The notes under the pieces were generated by a model. The model was not told the origin of the DNA. It saw only the letters and a program-made list of their open reading frames with translations, and searched no databases. Position numbers and translations under genes: made by a program. Source: Lacicoccus alkaliphilus DSM 16010 (lineage in GTDB: Bacteria > Bacillota > Bacilli > Staphylococcales > Salinicoccaceae). From it: a stretch of 39,293 nt of DNA. This document shows, piece after piece, positions 8,128 to 16,343 of the stretch; the stretch's first letter is position 1, and each line of letters opens with the position of its first letter. Where the stretch lies: assembly GCF_900142805.1 (NCBI RefSeq), contig NZ_FRCF01000016.1, forward strand, positions 1 to 39,293. Reading direction: 5' to 3'.

Positions 8128-8157
8128 ATTATATGATAAACTGTTTACTGATGTCAT
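8128..8157 (-). promoter_or_regulatory. Probable promoter of the FAD oxidoreductase gene
   Basis: On the minus strand ATGACA (8157-8152) and TATAAT (8133-8128) are separated by 18 bp, and the -10 element lies 29 bp before the start codon. The same AT-rich stretch must also hold the promoter of the divergent gene. Confidence 0.4.
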
Positions 8158-8173
8158 TTTGAGGAGTCTGCCA

Positions 8174-8737
8174 ATGGACAAATACGTACTGGATATATTC
8201 AAGGATCATAAAGCGCTGAAAACTTTGAATAAATGGTCCATCCTGATCACGCTGGGTGCCTTCATATTATTTTACTTATTTGAAATACTTTTAACAAATA
8301 CGACGGGGCCCGCCCTGCTGGGGTGGTCCCCGCTTGAACTGTTTGTGTCGATCATACTGATCATCCTGGTGATCTTCCTCATCATCACCGTGCATGAAGC
8401 CATCCACGGCCTTTTTTTCAAAGTATTCAGGCCCGGAGGAAATGTGAAGTTCGGTTATTCGAGAGGCATGTTCTATGCGACTTCATCCGGGGAAATCTTC
8501 AAAAGGAATGAGTTCAAAATCATCATCATCATGCCATTCATCATCATCACCGCTTTGATGCTCCTCATGTGGTTCATCATACCACATGCCTCTTTCAAGT
8601 ATTTCCTGGCGCTGCACACCGGCGCATGTGCAGGGGATTTCTATTATCTCCATCTGCTCCATAAACATCCGCACATGCAGTACGTGGAGGACACGGACGT
8701 CGGAATGACGATGTACGAGCGCCATCCGGAAGAGTAG
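8174..8737 (+). CDS. DUF3267 family membrane metalloprotease-like protein
   Basis: This is a 187-residue membrane protein with about four helices. The second hydrophobic segment ends in a zinc-protease motif, VHEAIHG (HExxH), followed by LFFKVFRPGGNVKFGY. This is the pattern of the DUF3267 family of putative integral-membrane zinc metalloproteases. A second conserved region, PFIIITALMLLMWFI, precedes HTGACAGDFYYLHLL, where the third metal ligand (the Asp in GD) is expected. ATG at 8174 follows GAGGAG (8161-8166) by 7 bases; an in-frame TTG at 8159 has no ribosome site. The substrate is unknown. Its stop codon overlaps the LexA box of the following gene. Confidence 0.85.
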   Translation: MDKYVLDIFKDHKALKTLNKWSILITLGAFILFYLFEILLTNTTGPALLGWSPLELFVSIILIILVIFLIITVHEAIHGLFFKVFRPGGNVKFGYSRGMFYATSSGEIFKRNEFKIIIIMPFIIITALMLLMWFIIPHASFKYFLALHTGACAGDFYYLHLLHKHPHMQYVEDTDVGMTMYERHPEE

Positions 8738-8763
8738 AACGCCTGTTCGTACAATGATATAAT
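8735..8763 (+). promoter_or_regulatory. LexA box and promoter of dinB
   Basis: GAAC-GCCT-GTTC at 8737-8748 matches the Gram-positive LexA operator core GAAC-N4-GTTC exactly, with a flanking G at 8749. A perfect TATAAT lies at 8758-8763, and the -35 position (TAGAAC, 8735-8740, 17-bp spacer) falls inside the operator. LexA binding would therefore block RNA polymerase directly. Confidence 0.8.
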
Positions 8764-8792
8764 GGATGCAACGATGATTGTTGGTGATAATT

Positions 8793-9860
8793 ATGGAAAG
8801 AAGGATCATTCATATAGATATGGACGCATTTTATGCTCAGATTGAACAGCGCGATCATCCCGGATACCGAGGTAAGCCTGTGATTGTAGGCGGGCGGTCC
8901 ATGAGCCGGGGTGTGGTGGCGACCGCGAGCTATGAGGCCCGCAAATTCGGCGTGCACTCGGCGATGCCGACACGCACTGCACACAAGCTGTGTCCGGACG
9001 GCATCTATGTCCGTCCGCGTTTTGATGTTTACAGAGAGGTCTCAAAAGAAATCATGGATATCTTTTTATCCTATTCGGAAGTGGTCGAACCCTTAAGTCT
9101 GGATGAGGCCTATCTGGACATCACCCATCTTGTATCATGGGAGCGGACCGCGAAGTCCATCGCACTGAATATCCAGCGGGATATATACGAGAAGACGCGC
9201 CTCACTTCCTCGAGCGGAATATCCTACAACAAGTACCTTGCCAAGATCGCCTCCGGGATGAACAAACCGAGGGGGACGACCGTCATCCATTATGATAATG
9301 CGATGGAGATATTGAAGGCGATGCCGATCGGTAAATTCCCGGGCGTCGGCAGGGTGACCGAGGAAAAGATGAAATCACTGAAAATCAACACGGGTGAAGA
9401 CCTCTACAACTGGTCGGAAGCCGACCTCGTACGCGAGTTCGGCAAGAGGGGAACGTCCCTGTACCAGAAAGCGCGTGGAATCGGCACAAATGAACTGAGT
9501 GTCGGCCGGGTGAGGAAGTCAGTGGGCAAAGAGACGACTTTTGATCATGATATGAACGAGGATGAATACATCCTGAAAGTGCTTGAGGCACTGAGCCATA
9601 AAGTCAGTGATAACCTGGACAGGCGGCAGTTCGCCGGTAGGGTGGTGACGGTCAAGCTGAAAACCCATGATTACAGGACACATACGAAACAGATGATGAC
9701 CACCAATCCGATATTCACAGGCGGGGAGATTTTTCATTATGCATACAATCTGTACCATGAAGTGAAGCAGCCTGAAGAACCGATCCGTCTGATCGGGGTC
9801 ACGGTCTCCCATCTTGAAGAGAGAAGTTACCGTAATTTGACGATATATGATTTTTTATAA
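8793..9860 (+). CDS. dinB: DNA polymerase IV (Y family)
   Basis: This is a 355-residue Y-family translesion polymerase that copies past damaged bases during the SOS response. Motifs include [12 protein letters not shown] with metal ligand D9, the catalytic SLDEAYLD with D104 and E105, [21 protein letters not shown], and the HhH segment [12 protein letters not shown]. The C-terminal little-finger domain is complete. No C-terminal beta-clamp motif stands out, and the protein ends in RNLTIYDFL, where a clamp-binding peptide is expected. ATG at 8793 is preceded by GGTGAT (8783-8788); the upstream in-frame TTG and GTG codons are unlikely starts. A LexA box overlaps its promoter, so it is almost certainly DNA-damage inducible. 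Confidence 0.96.
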   Translation: MERRIIHIDMDAFYAQIEQRDHPGYRGKPVIVGGRSMSRGVVATASYEARKFGVHSAMPTRTAHKLCPDGIYVRPRFDVYREVSKEIMDIFLSYSEVVEPLSLDEAYLDITHLVSWERTAKSIALNIQRDIYEKTRLTSSSGISYNKYLAKIASGMNKPRGTTVIHYDNAMEILKAMPIGKFPGVGRVTEEKMKSLKINTGEDLYNWSEADLVREFGKRGTSLYQKARGIGTNELSVGRVRKSVGKETTFDHDMNEDEYILKVLEALSHKVSDNLDRRQFAGRVVTVKLKTHDYRTHTKQMMTTNPIFTGGEIFHYAYNLYHEVKQPEEPIRLIGVTVSHLEERSYRNLTIYDFL

Positions 9861-9885
9861 TAGTATGGATTTAATCAAAATTTAA

Positions 9886-10659
<774 letters not shown>

Positions 10660-10674
10660 TATCCGATTGGAGAT

Positions 10675-10715
10675 CCGGCAGCGGAGCGCACCTGCTCATT
10701 CACTGCCGGGTTTTT
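10675..10715 (+). terminator. Terminator of map
   Basis: CCGGCAG (10675-10681) pairs with CTGCCGG (10703-10709), and a small inner hairpin GAGC/GCTC lies in the loop. Five T residues follow after one G. It begins 16 bp after the map stop codon. Confidence 0.75.
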
Positions 10716-10723
10716 GTATGGGA

Positions 10724-10802
10724 GAGCAGCATTTGCCTCAGCCTGCTCACTCGAGTGGGATTTCAGGTGTAAGTGAGCAGCATTTGCCTCAGCCTGCTCA
10801 CT
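10724..10802 (+). repeat. Pair of 28-bp direct repeats, each an inverted repeat
   Basis: Identical 28-bp units occupy 10724-10751 and 10775-10802. Each begins GAGCAG and ends CTGCTCACT, so each can fold into a hairpin: GAGCAG/CTGCTC in the first copy and the longer AGTGAGCAG/CTGCTCACT in the second, with a 13-base loop. A 10-bp palindrome, CACTCGAGTG (10748-10757), follows the first unit. The loop of the preceding map terminator holds a diverged relative (GAGC, then CTGCTCATTCACT). No coding frame fits. They resemble a small REP-like element or a structured 3' region, lying between two terminators. Confidence 0.8.
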
Positions 10803-10806
10803 AAAT

Positions 10807-10853
10807 AAAAACCCGGGCGCGAAGAGCGGGAGGCTCTCCCGTGCCCGGGTTTT
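10807..10853. terminator. Bidirectional terminator between map and the YdjM-like gene
   Basis: AAAAACCCGGGC (10807-10818) is the inverted partner of GCCCGGGTTTT (10843-10853). The inner CGGGAG/CTCCCG stem lengthens the hairpin. A-run and T-run on either side make it usable in both directions, which suits the convergent genes. Confidence 0.85.
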
Positions 10854-10867
10854 ATTCTGAAAAATCA

Positions 10868-11347
10868 TCATAGATAAAAATATATCGCCTGATAACCATA
10901 ATAAAATGATGCAAGTGCGAGCAGGCTGAAGATGAAATTCTCCACCGTGCTCCCGGTTTTTGTAGTGATGGGGAACCTGACCCTGAAGTCGATCGGGAAG
11001 AAAAGCTGGATGCCCCGCCTGGTCCCCATATCCAATATGTAATGGCTCGCCATGCCCACGATGATGCCGGCAGTGACTGCGTCAAACGGTACAAATGCCT
11101 TCAGCACGAAGGCCATTGCGACGAGGAACATCAGGCTGTGTGTAAACGCGCGGTGCCCGAATACCAGATTGACGAACCTTGACGTGATCGGCATTTTTCT
11201 GCCGATTTTACTGCCGCTGTGACAGATGTCGGGGATCAGGGCGCCCACGATCCCTGCACCGCTCAGAATGATCGGGTCCATCCCTGAAACATAGGCATAA
11301 GCAAGACCTGCTGCAATGCCGCCTGCGATATGTGTTTTCCCTGTCAT
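10868..11347 (-). CDS. YdjM/DUF457-family membrane-bound metal-dependent hydrolase
   Basis: This is a 159-residue membrane protein with about four helices. It shows the family pattern: KTHIAGGIAAG at the start, a PDICHSGS segment and FGHRAFTHSLMF, followed by GMASHYILDMGTRRG. The conserved His and Asp residues are those proposed to bind metal. YdjM in E. coli is a LexA-regulated inner-membrane protein of unclear function; no LexA box is seen here. The ribosome site GGAGGG lies about 5 bases before the ATG. A second, longer relative (YfhP) is present at 21519-22496. Confidence 0.85.
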   Translation of the reverse strand: MTGKTHIAGGIAAGLAYAYVSGMDPIILSGAGIVGALIPDICHSGSKIGRKMPITSRFVNLVFGHRAFTHSLMFLVAMAFVLKAFVPFDAVTAGIIVGMASHYILDMGTRRGIQLFFPIDFRVRFPITTKTGSTVENFIFSLLALASFYYGYQAIYFYL

Positions 11348-11518
11348 GCTTTTCCCTCCTCAATTTATATATGATACCATTAAATGTATAATTATTTCAT
11401 CTTATATGTGAAATGATTACATTTATTATGAAATTTTAAATCATTTTAATATGAAACTCTGAGGAATATGGTATGTTAATAGCGAATTGAAAAATTAAAA
11501 ACCAGGAGGAGGATGAAA

Positions 11519-11713
11519 ATGCCGGGAACAAGAAGAGACAATATCGCTCCGGGAAAGGCAGTCAGAGTCGTACAGAAACAGGACCAGAGGTCCGGGAAGC
11601 TGACCGAAGGGGTGGTCGCAAGGATCCTTACGAATTCTGCGACGCATCCCCACGGCATCAAAGTGAAGCTCGAAGACGGGACAGTGGGCAGAGTCAAGGA
11701 GATACTGGACTGA
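11519..11713 (+). CDS. ywbE: YwbE family protein
   Basis: This is a 64-residue basic protein. The core NIAPGKAVRVVQKQDQRSGK, then GVVARILTNSATHPHGIKV and DGTVGRVKEIL, match the YwbE family found throughout Firmicutes, whose function is unknown. The fold is probably a small beta-barrel like KOW or SH3 domains, which is inference from the glycine-rich strands. ATG at 11519 is preferred because AGGAGGAGG (11504-11512) would touch the ATG at 11513 directly. It is convergent with the HAD phosphatase, whose stop codon lies at 11715, and no terminator separates them. Confidence 0.9.
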   Translation: MPGTRRDNIAPGKAVRVVQKQDQRSGKLTEGVVARILTNSATHPHGIKVKLEDGTVGRVKEILD

Positions 11714-11714
11714 G

Positions 11715-12242
11715 TCACCCATCCGTGAGCCAGTTGGAGAACGACAGGAGATCGGGGAAGTGGAAATCCGCACCCGTTCTCCTTTTTTCATCCTGTCCGA
11801 TGAAGACGGTCCGGGCGCCGGCATTTGTGCCCGCCTGAATATCAGGTTCACGGTCGCCGACCATGAAGCTTGGGGCCAAATCGATGTCATGTTTTTCAGC
11901 GAGATCAAGGATCATGGCGGGGGCGGGTTTCCTGCACCGGCTGTGTGTGCCGGGTCTGTCGGGACAGTATGCGATGTCATCCACCCGGGCACCGTATGAT
12001 CCCAGATCATCTACCATTTTCCCATGCACCTCACGCAGCGCCCTCTCCGACATGAAACCAAGGCCGACACCGCCCTGATTGGTCACCACGAAGACTTTAT
12101 AGCCTGCATCATTCAATTTCCTTATCGCCGCCCCCACGCCCTCCAGCAGATGGAAATCATCCGGGCTATTGACAAATTTCACCCGTTTGCTCAAAACCTC
12201 ATTGATTACGCCGTCACGGTCCAAAAATACCGCTTCATGCAT
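11715..12242 (-). CDS. HAD-family histidinol/heptose-bisphosphate phosphatase-like protein
   Basis: This is a 175-residue HAD phosphatase of the GmhB/HisB-N type. The nucleophile motif FLDRDGVINE supplies Asp9 and the acid/base Asp11. VVTNQGGVG is motif II, CRKPAPAMI contains the motif III lysine, and FMVGDREPDIQAG is motif IV. GmhB enzymes carry a zinc loop with CxH and CxC pairs. Here only YCPDRPGTHSRCRKP is seen, so the loop is shorter and the ligand set incomplete. The substrate is probably a sugar bisphosphate but is not assured. ATG at 12242 (AAGGAG about 9 bases upstream) is preferred over a TTG at 12263. A terminator lies just upstream, after ggt. Confidence 0.88.
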   Translation of the reverse strand: MHEAVFLDRDGVINEVLSKRVKFVNSPDDFHLLEGVGAAIRKLNDAGYKVFVVTNQGGVGLGFMSERALREVHGKMVDDLGSYGARVDDIAYCPDRPGTHSRCRKPAPAMILDLAEKHDIDLAPSFMVGDREPDIQAGTNAGARTVFIGQDEKRRTGADFHFPDLLSFSNWLTDG

Positions 12243-12261
12243 TGGGAACACACTCCTTATC

Positions 12262-12294
12262 AAAAATCACCACCCCCACGCAGGGAGCGGTGAT
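12262..12294 (-). terminator. Terminator of ggt, directly ahead of the HAD gene
   Basis: On the minus strand ATCACCGCTCCC pairs with GGGGGTGGTGAT (12 pairs, some G-U) around the loop TGCGT, followed by TTTTTG. It starts 5 bp after the ggt stop codon and ends about 20 bp before the HAD start codon, leaving no room for a separate promoter. Confidence 0.85.
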
Positions 12295-12299
12295 GATTA

Positions 12300-14015
12300 T
12301 TATTCTTCCGGACTCTGGGCATCACCCGGTCTCGGGAAGTCTGCACCGCCGAATAAACGGCCATCATGGGCCTGGTCGATCATTATGGCCTGCACGTCGC
12401 CTATCCTCGTATCGGCACCTTCTTCCCTGAATGACTGGTCGAATTCATAGCCGAGGTCTGCGAGTATTTCAAGTACGTCATCCTCCACACCGTCCTCCCA
12501 CTGATCGTCAAGATCCGGCGTGACATAGACGCGGGGGTCTTTGATGGCTTCGTCGATCGGCATCTTGTAATCGATGACGTTGACGATGGTCTGCACGACG
12601 GATGCGATGATCGTCGCCGCCCCGGGAGAACCGAGCGTAAAGAACGGTTTGCCGTCATGGAACAGGATGGTGGGTGATTTCGAACTTTTTGGATATTTGT
12701 TGCCGTTCGGCTCATTCACGCTGCCGGGTTCCGGAGAAAAGTCGGTCAGGTGGTTGTTCAGTATGAAACCGTAACCGGGGACCATGATGCCAGAGCCGTA
12801 GATGCGTTCAATGGAAGTGGTGCATGCAGCCACATTCCCCCACTGGTCGACGGCGGTGTAATGAGTGGTCTCCATTCCTTCCTTACCTGATGGTTCCCCC
12901 TGTTCACGGTCGCTGTGGCCTGCTTTTTGATAATTCCATGGATCGCCTGCTTTTTTTGTCTCTGCTTTCCTTTCGATGGAAAGCTGTTCCAGCCGCTCCT
13001 TGATATAGTCTTCATGGAGGACGCCATCGAGCGGTGCAGGGGTGAAGTTGGTGTCTTCGATATGGACATTGTCATCTGCGAGAGCGAGCTGCAGCGTCTG
13101 GGCCATCAGGTGGTATTTTTCCACGGAATGCGGATTATACTGTGAAATATCCACCTGCTCCAGAATCTTCAGCTGCATGGCCACACCGATACCGCCGGCA
13201 CTCGGGGGCACAGGCAGTGCGATGTCGAATCCCTTGTAATTCGTCCACAGCGGTTCATCGACGATGACTTCATAATTGAGCAGGTCCTGATGCGTCATGA
13301 TGCCGCCGTGATCTTTGACCGCCTTGATGATCGCATCTGCGATTTCGCCTTCATAAACATCATCGAATCCCTTGTCCCTGATGATTTTAAGTGTACGGGC
13401 AAGCTCAGGCTGCCTGAGGGTGTCTCCCTCTTTAAGGTGTGTGCCGCCGGGCATGAACTTCTTCCGGGCCTCTTCATGGAGCCGGTGATCGAACAGCTCA
13501 AGCGTCCGCTCCATAAGGGCGTGGACTTTGTAGTCCGATTCCGCCAGGCGGATTGCAGGGTCGATCAACGTTTTCAACGGGAGCGTCGCATAATTTTCAT
13601 GAAGGTGTTTCAAACCTTTCATGATGCTTGGTATACCGACGGCCGTCCCGTGCGTGGAACGCTCATCGAAAGGGATCTCGTCGCCGTTTTCATCCACGAA
13701 AGTTTCCGGCGTCATGGCGGCGGGTGCCTTCGGGTGGGCATTGACCATCTTGGTTTCATTCTTTTCAGCGTCATAGCACATCAGGAAGCCGCCTGAACCG
13801 ACACCTGTATTCATACCTTCGACGACCGAAAGTGCAAGCTGGACCGCGATGACCGCATCGAAGGCATTACCCCCTTTCTTCAGCATCTCGTTGCCGGCTT
13901 CGGTCGCTTCCTTGACGGCACTTGAAACCATCCCATAACGGCCCGTATCACCTTTCATGTCCTCATCGGGTTCTATATATTCCTGTACCCCAAAAATTTC
14001 CTCTATATTTGCCAT
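12300..14015 (-). CDS. ggt: Gamma-glutamyltransferase (gamma-glutamyltranspeptidase)
   Basis: This is a 571-residue N-terminal-nucleophile hydrolase that transfers or hydrolyses gamma-glutamyl groups, for instance from glutathione or poly-gamma-glutamate. The precursor should cleave itself before T383 in ETTHYTAVD, producing large and small subunits. NNHLTDFSPEPGS is in the small subunit, and SGGFLMCYD and PPSAGGIG are family segments. Unlike the secreted E. coli and B. subtilis enzymes it has no signal peptide: it starts MANIEEIFGVQEYIEPDEDM, and an in-frame TGA lies directly before the ATG. The AGGAG ribosome site is about 10 bases upstream. It is followed by a strong terminator. Confidence 0.94.
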   Translation of the reverse strand: MANIEEIFGVQEYIEPDEDMKGDTGRYGMVSSAVKEATEAGNEMLKKGGNAFDAVIAVQLALSVVEGMNTGVGSGGFLMCYDAEKNETKMVNAHPKAPAAMTPETFVDENGDEIPFDERSTHGTAVGIPSIMKGLKHLHENYATLPLKTLIDPAIRLAESDYKVHALMERTLELFDHRLHEEARKKFMPGGTHLKEGDTLRQPELARTLKIIRDKGFDDVYEGEIADAIIKAVKDHGGIMTHQDLLNYEVIVDEPLWTNYKGFDIALPVPPSAGGIGVAMQLKILEQVDISQYNPHSVEKYHLMAQTLQLALADDNVHIEDTNFTPAPLDGVLHEDYIKERLEQLSIERKAETKKAGDPWNYQKAGHSDREQGEPSGKEGMETTHYTAVDQWGNVAACTTSIERIYGSGIMVPGYGFILNNHLTDFSPEPGSVNEPNGNKYPKSSKSPTILFHDGKPFFTLGSPGAATIIASVVQTIVNVIDYKMPIDEAIKDPRVYVTPDLDDQWEDGVEDDVLEILADLGYEFDQSFREEGADTRIGDVQAIMIDQAHDGRLFGGADFPRPGDAQSPEE

Positions 14016-14126
14016 TCATATGTCACTCCTAAGTCTGTATTTGATTAAGATACATATTTATAACCTTCATCGGTAAGTTTAAAACGCGGAGGGGAGGGAA
14101 TAGAGTGAATTTGTGCCCTCACTTTA

Positions 14127-14156
14127 TAAAAACGGCACCTTGCATAAGGTGCCGTT
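14127..14156 (-). terminator. Terminator of the carbonic anhydrase gene
   Basis: AACGGCACCTT (14131-14141) and AAGGTGCCGTT (14146-14156) form a perfect 11-bp stem with loop GCAT. On the minus strand it is followed by a T-rich run (14127-14132), and it lies 13 bp after the stop codon. Confidence 0.9.
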
Positions 14157-14168
14157 CGTTCATTCAAT

Positions 14169-14732
14169 CTAATTTTCATAACCGTCGACGACAAGGTCGA
14201 CCTTGCCGTTTTCAGGGTCGATCACAAGGCCGTGGACGGGCACACTGTTGTCGAATAAAGGATGTTCATAAACTTTGCGCACACTTTCCTTGACGCTGTC
14301 CTCGACGGATTCGAACCCTTTCAGCCATGATTTGATATCTATCTTGGAGTGTTCCAGCACCTCGAATGTGTTATCCGGAATACCGCGCTTTTTCATTTCC
14401 TTAATCATCGGCTCGGGCTTCAGTGCGCCGAAACCGCAGTCATGGTGCCCCATGATGACCACTTCTTCCACGCCAAGCATATATACCGCAACAAGGATGC
14501 TCCGCACTGTACTGCCGTAAGGGTGGGATATGACGGCACCGGCATTCTGTATATGCTTGATATCTCCGTTTTTCAGCCCCAGTGATTTGAATGACATTTC
14601 AGTCAGCCTCGTATCCATACAGGATACGAGGACCATTTTCTTTTTAGGCGATTTGGCTGAAACATAAGTCTTGTATTCTTCGTTTTCAACGAAAGTTTTG
14701 TTATAGTCGAGCAGTTCATATAATAATGGCAT
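14169..14732 (-). CDS. Beta-class carbonic anhydrase
   Basis: This is a 187-residue enzyme of the beta class, interconverting carbon dioxide and bicarbonate in the cytoplasm. Zinc ligands C38, H96 and C99 and the Asp-Arg dyad D40/R42 are seen in SCMDTRL and GHHDCG. It resembles the short YtiB/YvdA-type enzymes of Bacillales. The start MPLLYELLDYNKTFV at 14732 lies one base after the stop of the YihY-family gene, so the two are translationally coupled. The longer in-frame extension would overlap that gene and is rich in Lys/Arg, which is a reading artefact. Confidence 0.92.
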   Translation of the reverse strand: MPLLYELLDYNKTFVENEEYKTYVSAKSPKKKMVLVSCMDTRLTEMSFKSLGLKNGDIKHIQNAGAVISHPYGSTVRSILVAVYMLGVEEVVIMGHHDCGFGALKPEPMIKEMKKRGIPDNTFEVLEHSKIDIKSWLKGFESVEDSVKESVRKVYEHPLFDNSVPVHGLVIDPENGKVDLVVDGYEN

Positions 14733-14733
14733 T

Positions 14734-15801
14734 TTAAGTCGTTCCTTCCGCTTTTGTTGTATCTTCTGTTGCCTTTTCCTCTTTTTCTTCATTCTTGACT
14801 TGTTTCTTATGCATGATTGCATTGATCTGTGCACCCAAAATGATGATGATGCCTGTAATGAACAACCATAACAGCAGTATGATCACACCGGCGAGGCTGC
14901 CGTATGTCGCCGAATAGTTCCCGAAGTTCGAGACGTAGAAACCGAAGCCCCATGAAGCGATGAGGAATGCTGCGGTTGTAAACAGGGTGCCTGGTATTAC
15001 GGACTTGATAGTGACCTTGATGTTTGGTGCAGACACATACATGATCAGGAATACCACGAAGACCAGCAGAACAGGCAGGATGCTCCTCACGAGGTTCCAG
15101 AGAGTCGAGAATTCTTCATCAAGGCCGATCACGCCGAACATCAGGTTACCGATCTGTCCGCCGAATACGATGAGGACGAATGTAAGTAAAACTGATAGCG
15201 TCAGAATGATTGTGAAAAATATTGAAAGGCTTTTCGCGATGATGAAGTTACGGCTGTCTTCCACATCATAGGCGACATTGAATGCATTCATCAGGGCGGT
15301 CATACCGTTGGAGGCTGCCCACAGTGTCGCAATCAGACCGAATGAGAGCAGTCCGCCGGTTGATTCGGCCATGACTTCGTCGATGATGCCGGTCAGCATG
15401 CCGGAGATTTCAGCCGGTGCGTAATCTTCGATGAACCCTGTGATGGTCGCCTGGTCGATGTTGAATAAAGGGACCAGTGTCAGCAGGAAGATCAACAGCG
15501 GGAATATGGCCAGCATGAAATAATATGCGAGCTGTGCGGCCATCCCCGTCGTGTTGTCCTTCGAGAACTGGAACATCAATCTTTGGAAGAAGTTCGGATC
15601 CTCTTTCACCTTTGCAGGTTTGTTGATCTTCGATACATACAGCTCTTCATCGTCTTTCTTGGGTTCTTTTGATTTGAAACGAGCAGTTTCCACGAATGTT
15701 TCATCATGTTTGTTCTTTCCGGACTTTCCATTTTTCTTCTTCTCAGACTCTTCTTTGATCTGTGACAGGTATTTTGAATTCTTGCTGTCCTTCTTTGACA
15801 T
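14734..15801 (-). CDS. YihY/virulence factor BrkB family membrane protein
   Basis: This is a 355-residue protein with a highly charged cytoplasmic N-terminus (residues 1-70, rich in Lys and Glu), then six predicted membrane helices and a charged tail. FSKDNTTGMAAQLAYYFMLAIFPLLIF is the family-typical first helix region, and SYGSLAGVIILLLWLF (here TYGSLAGVIILLLWLF) is the conserved last one. The family was once misnamed ribonuclease BN; its real role is unknown, and transport is suspected. The ATG at 15801 follows GAGGTG at 5-6 bases. It is coupled to the carbonic anhydrase gene, which suggests a joint role, perhaps in bicarbonate or pH handling; that link is inference. Confidence 0.9.
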   Translation of the reverse strand: MSKKDSKNSKYLSQIKEESEKKKNGKSGKNKHDETFVETARFKSKEPKKDDEELYVSKINKPAKVKEDPNFFQRLMFQFSKDNTTGMAAQLAYYFMLAIFPLLIFLLTLVPLFNIDQATITGFIEDYAPAEISGMLTGIIDEVMAESTGGLLSFGLIATLWAASNGMTALMNAFNVAYDVEDSRNFIIAKSLSIFFTIILTLSVLLTFVLIVFGGQIGNLMFGVIGLDEEFSTLWNLVRSILPVLLVFVVFLIMYVSAPNIKVTIKSVIPGTLFTTAAFLIASWGFGFYVSNFGNYSATYGSLAGVIILLLWLFITGIIIILGAQINAIMHKKQVKNEEKEEKATEDTTKAEGTT

Positions 15802-15821
15802 ACATACACCTCATTCGTAAG

Positions 15822-15849
15822 AAAAGGACCAACATGAGTCAGTCCTTTA
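15822..15849 (-). terminator. Probable terminator after the YtxH-like gene
   Basis: On the minus strand AAAGGAC and GTCCTTT form a seven-pair stem with a twelve-base loop, followed by TTCTT. It lies between the YtxH-like gene and the YihY-family gene, both on the minus strand. Confidence 0.5.
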
Positions 15850-15861
15850 AGTATTTGGAAT

Positions 15862-16182
15862 TCATTGCGATTTCTTCTGTTCGCGCTTCTCCATCAATGT
15901 ATCTTTTGCATCCATGATCTGTTTCTCAAGCTCGGGGTTTTCCCGTCTGATCTGTTCGACAGTGTCTTTCCAGAACATGATCTCATCTTTCAGATGGTCG
16001 AACTTGGAAGAGCCGCCGGAACTGCTCTGTAATTTATCTTTTGCTTCTTCAGGATGCTTGGCATAATACCCGAGCTCCTTGCCGCTGCTCATCACCGTAT
16101 TGCGCGTGTTTTTGTCGATCAGACTGACAAGTGCGCCGATGCCGGCACCGATTAGAATTGCTGGAATCAATTTGTTCTTCAT
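15862..16182 (-). CDS. YtxH-like small membrane-anchored protein
   Basis: This is a 106-residue protein with one N-terminal glycine-rich membrane segment (KLIPAILIGAGIGALVSLI), followed by a charged, probably coiled-coil tail (about residues 50-105) rich in Lys, Glu and Gln. This layout matches the YtxH family of general-stress-associated proteins in Bacillales, but the resemblance is structural rather than motif-based. ATG at 16182 is preceded by AAAGGAG with 9-base spacing; the frame extends further upstream without a ribosome site. The neighbouring minus-strand gene is YihY. Confidence 0.8.
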   Translation of the reverse strand: MKNKLIPAILIGAGIGALVSLIDKNTRNTVMSSGKELGYYAKHPEEAKDKLQSSSGGSSKFDHLKDEIMFWKDTVEQIRRENPELEKQIMDAKDTLMEKREQKKSQ

Positions 16183-16343
16183 AATGTCATTCTCCTTTAA
16201 GCTATTTATAGTTGATATATCCATTTTGAATGGAATATAAACTTATATACAAAATATAATAATCTTTTTATTTATAATACTCAACCTTGGTATTCTTTGT
16301 TACTATGTATTTATGTTTAAACTGACAAGGAGGCGGAAGAGCC

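Noticed and set aside
10724-10802. Possible CRISPR array
   Set aside because: Only two repeats, each palindromic within itself, a 23-bp gap and no cas genes.
14733-14834. Lys/Arg-rich N-terminal extension of the carbonic anhydrase
   Set aside because: It overlaps the YihY coding end in another frame and is not seen in beta-carbonic anhydrases; the ATG at 14732 fits the family.
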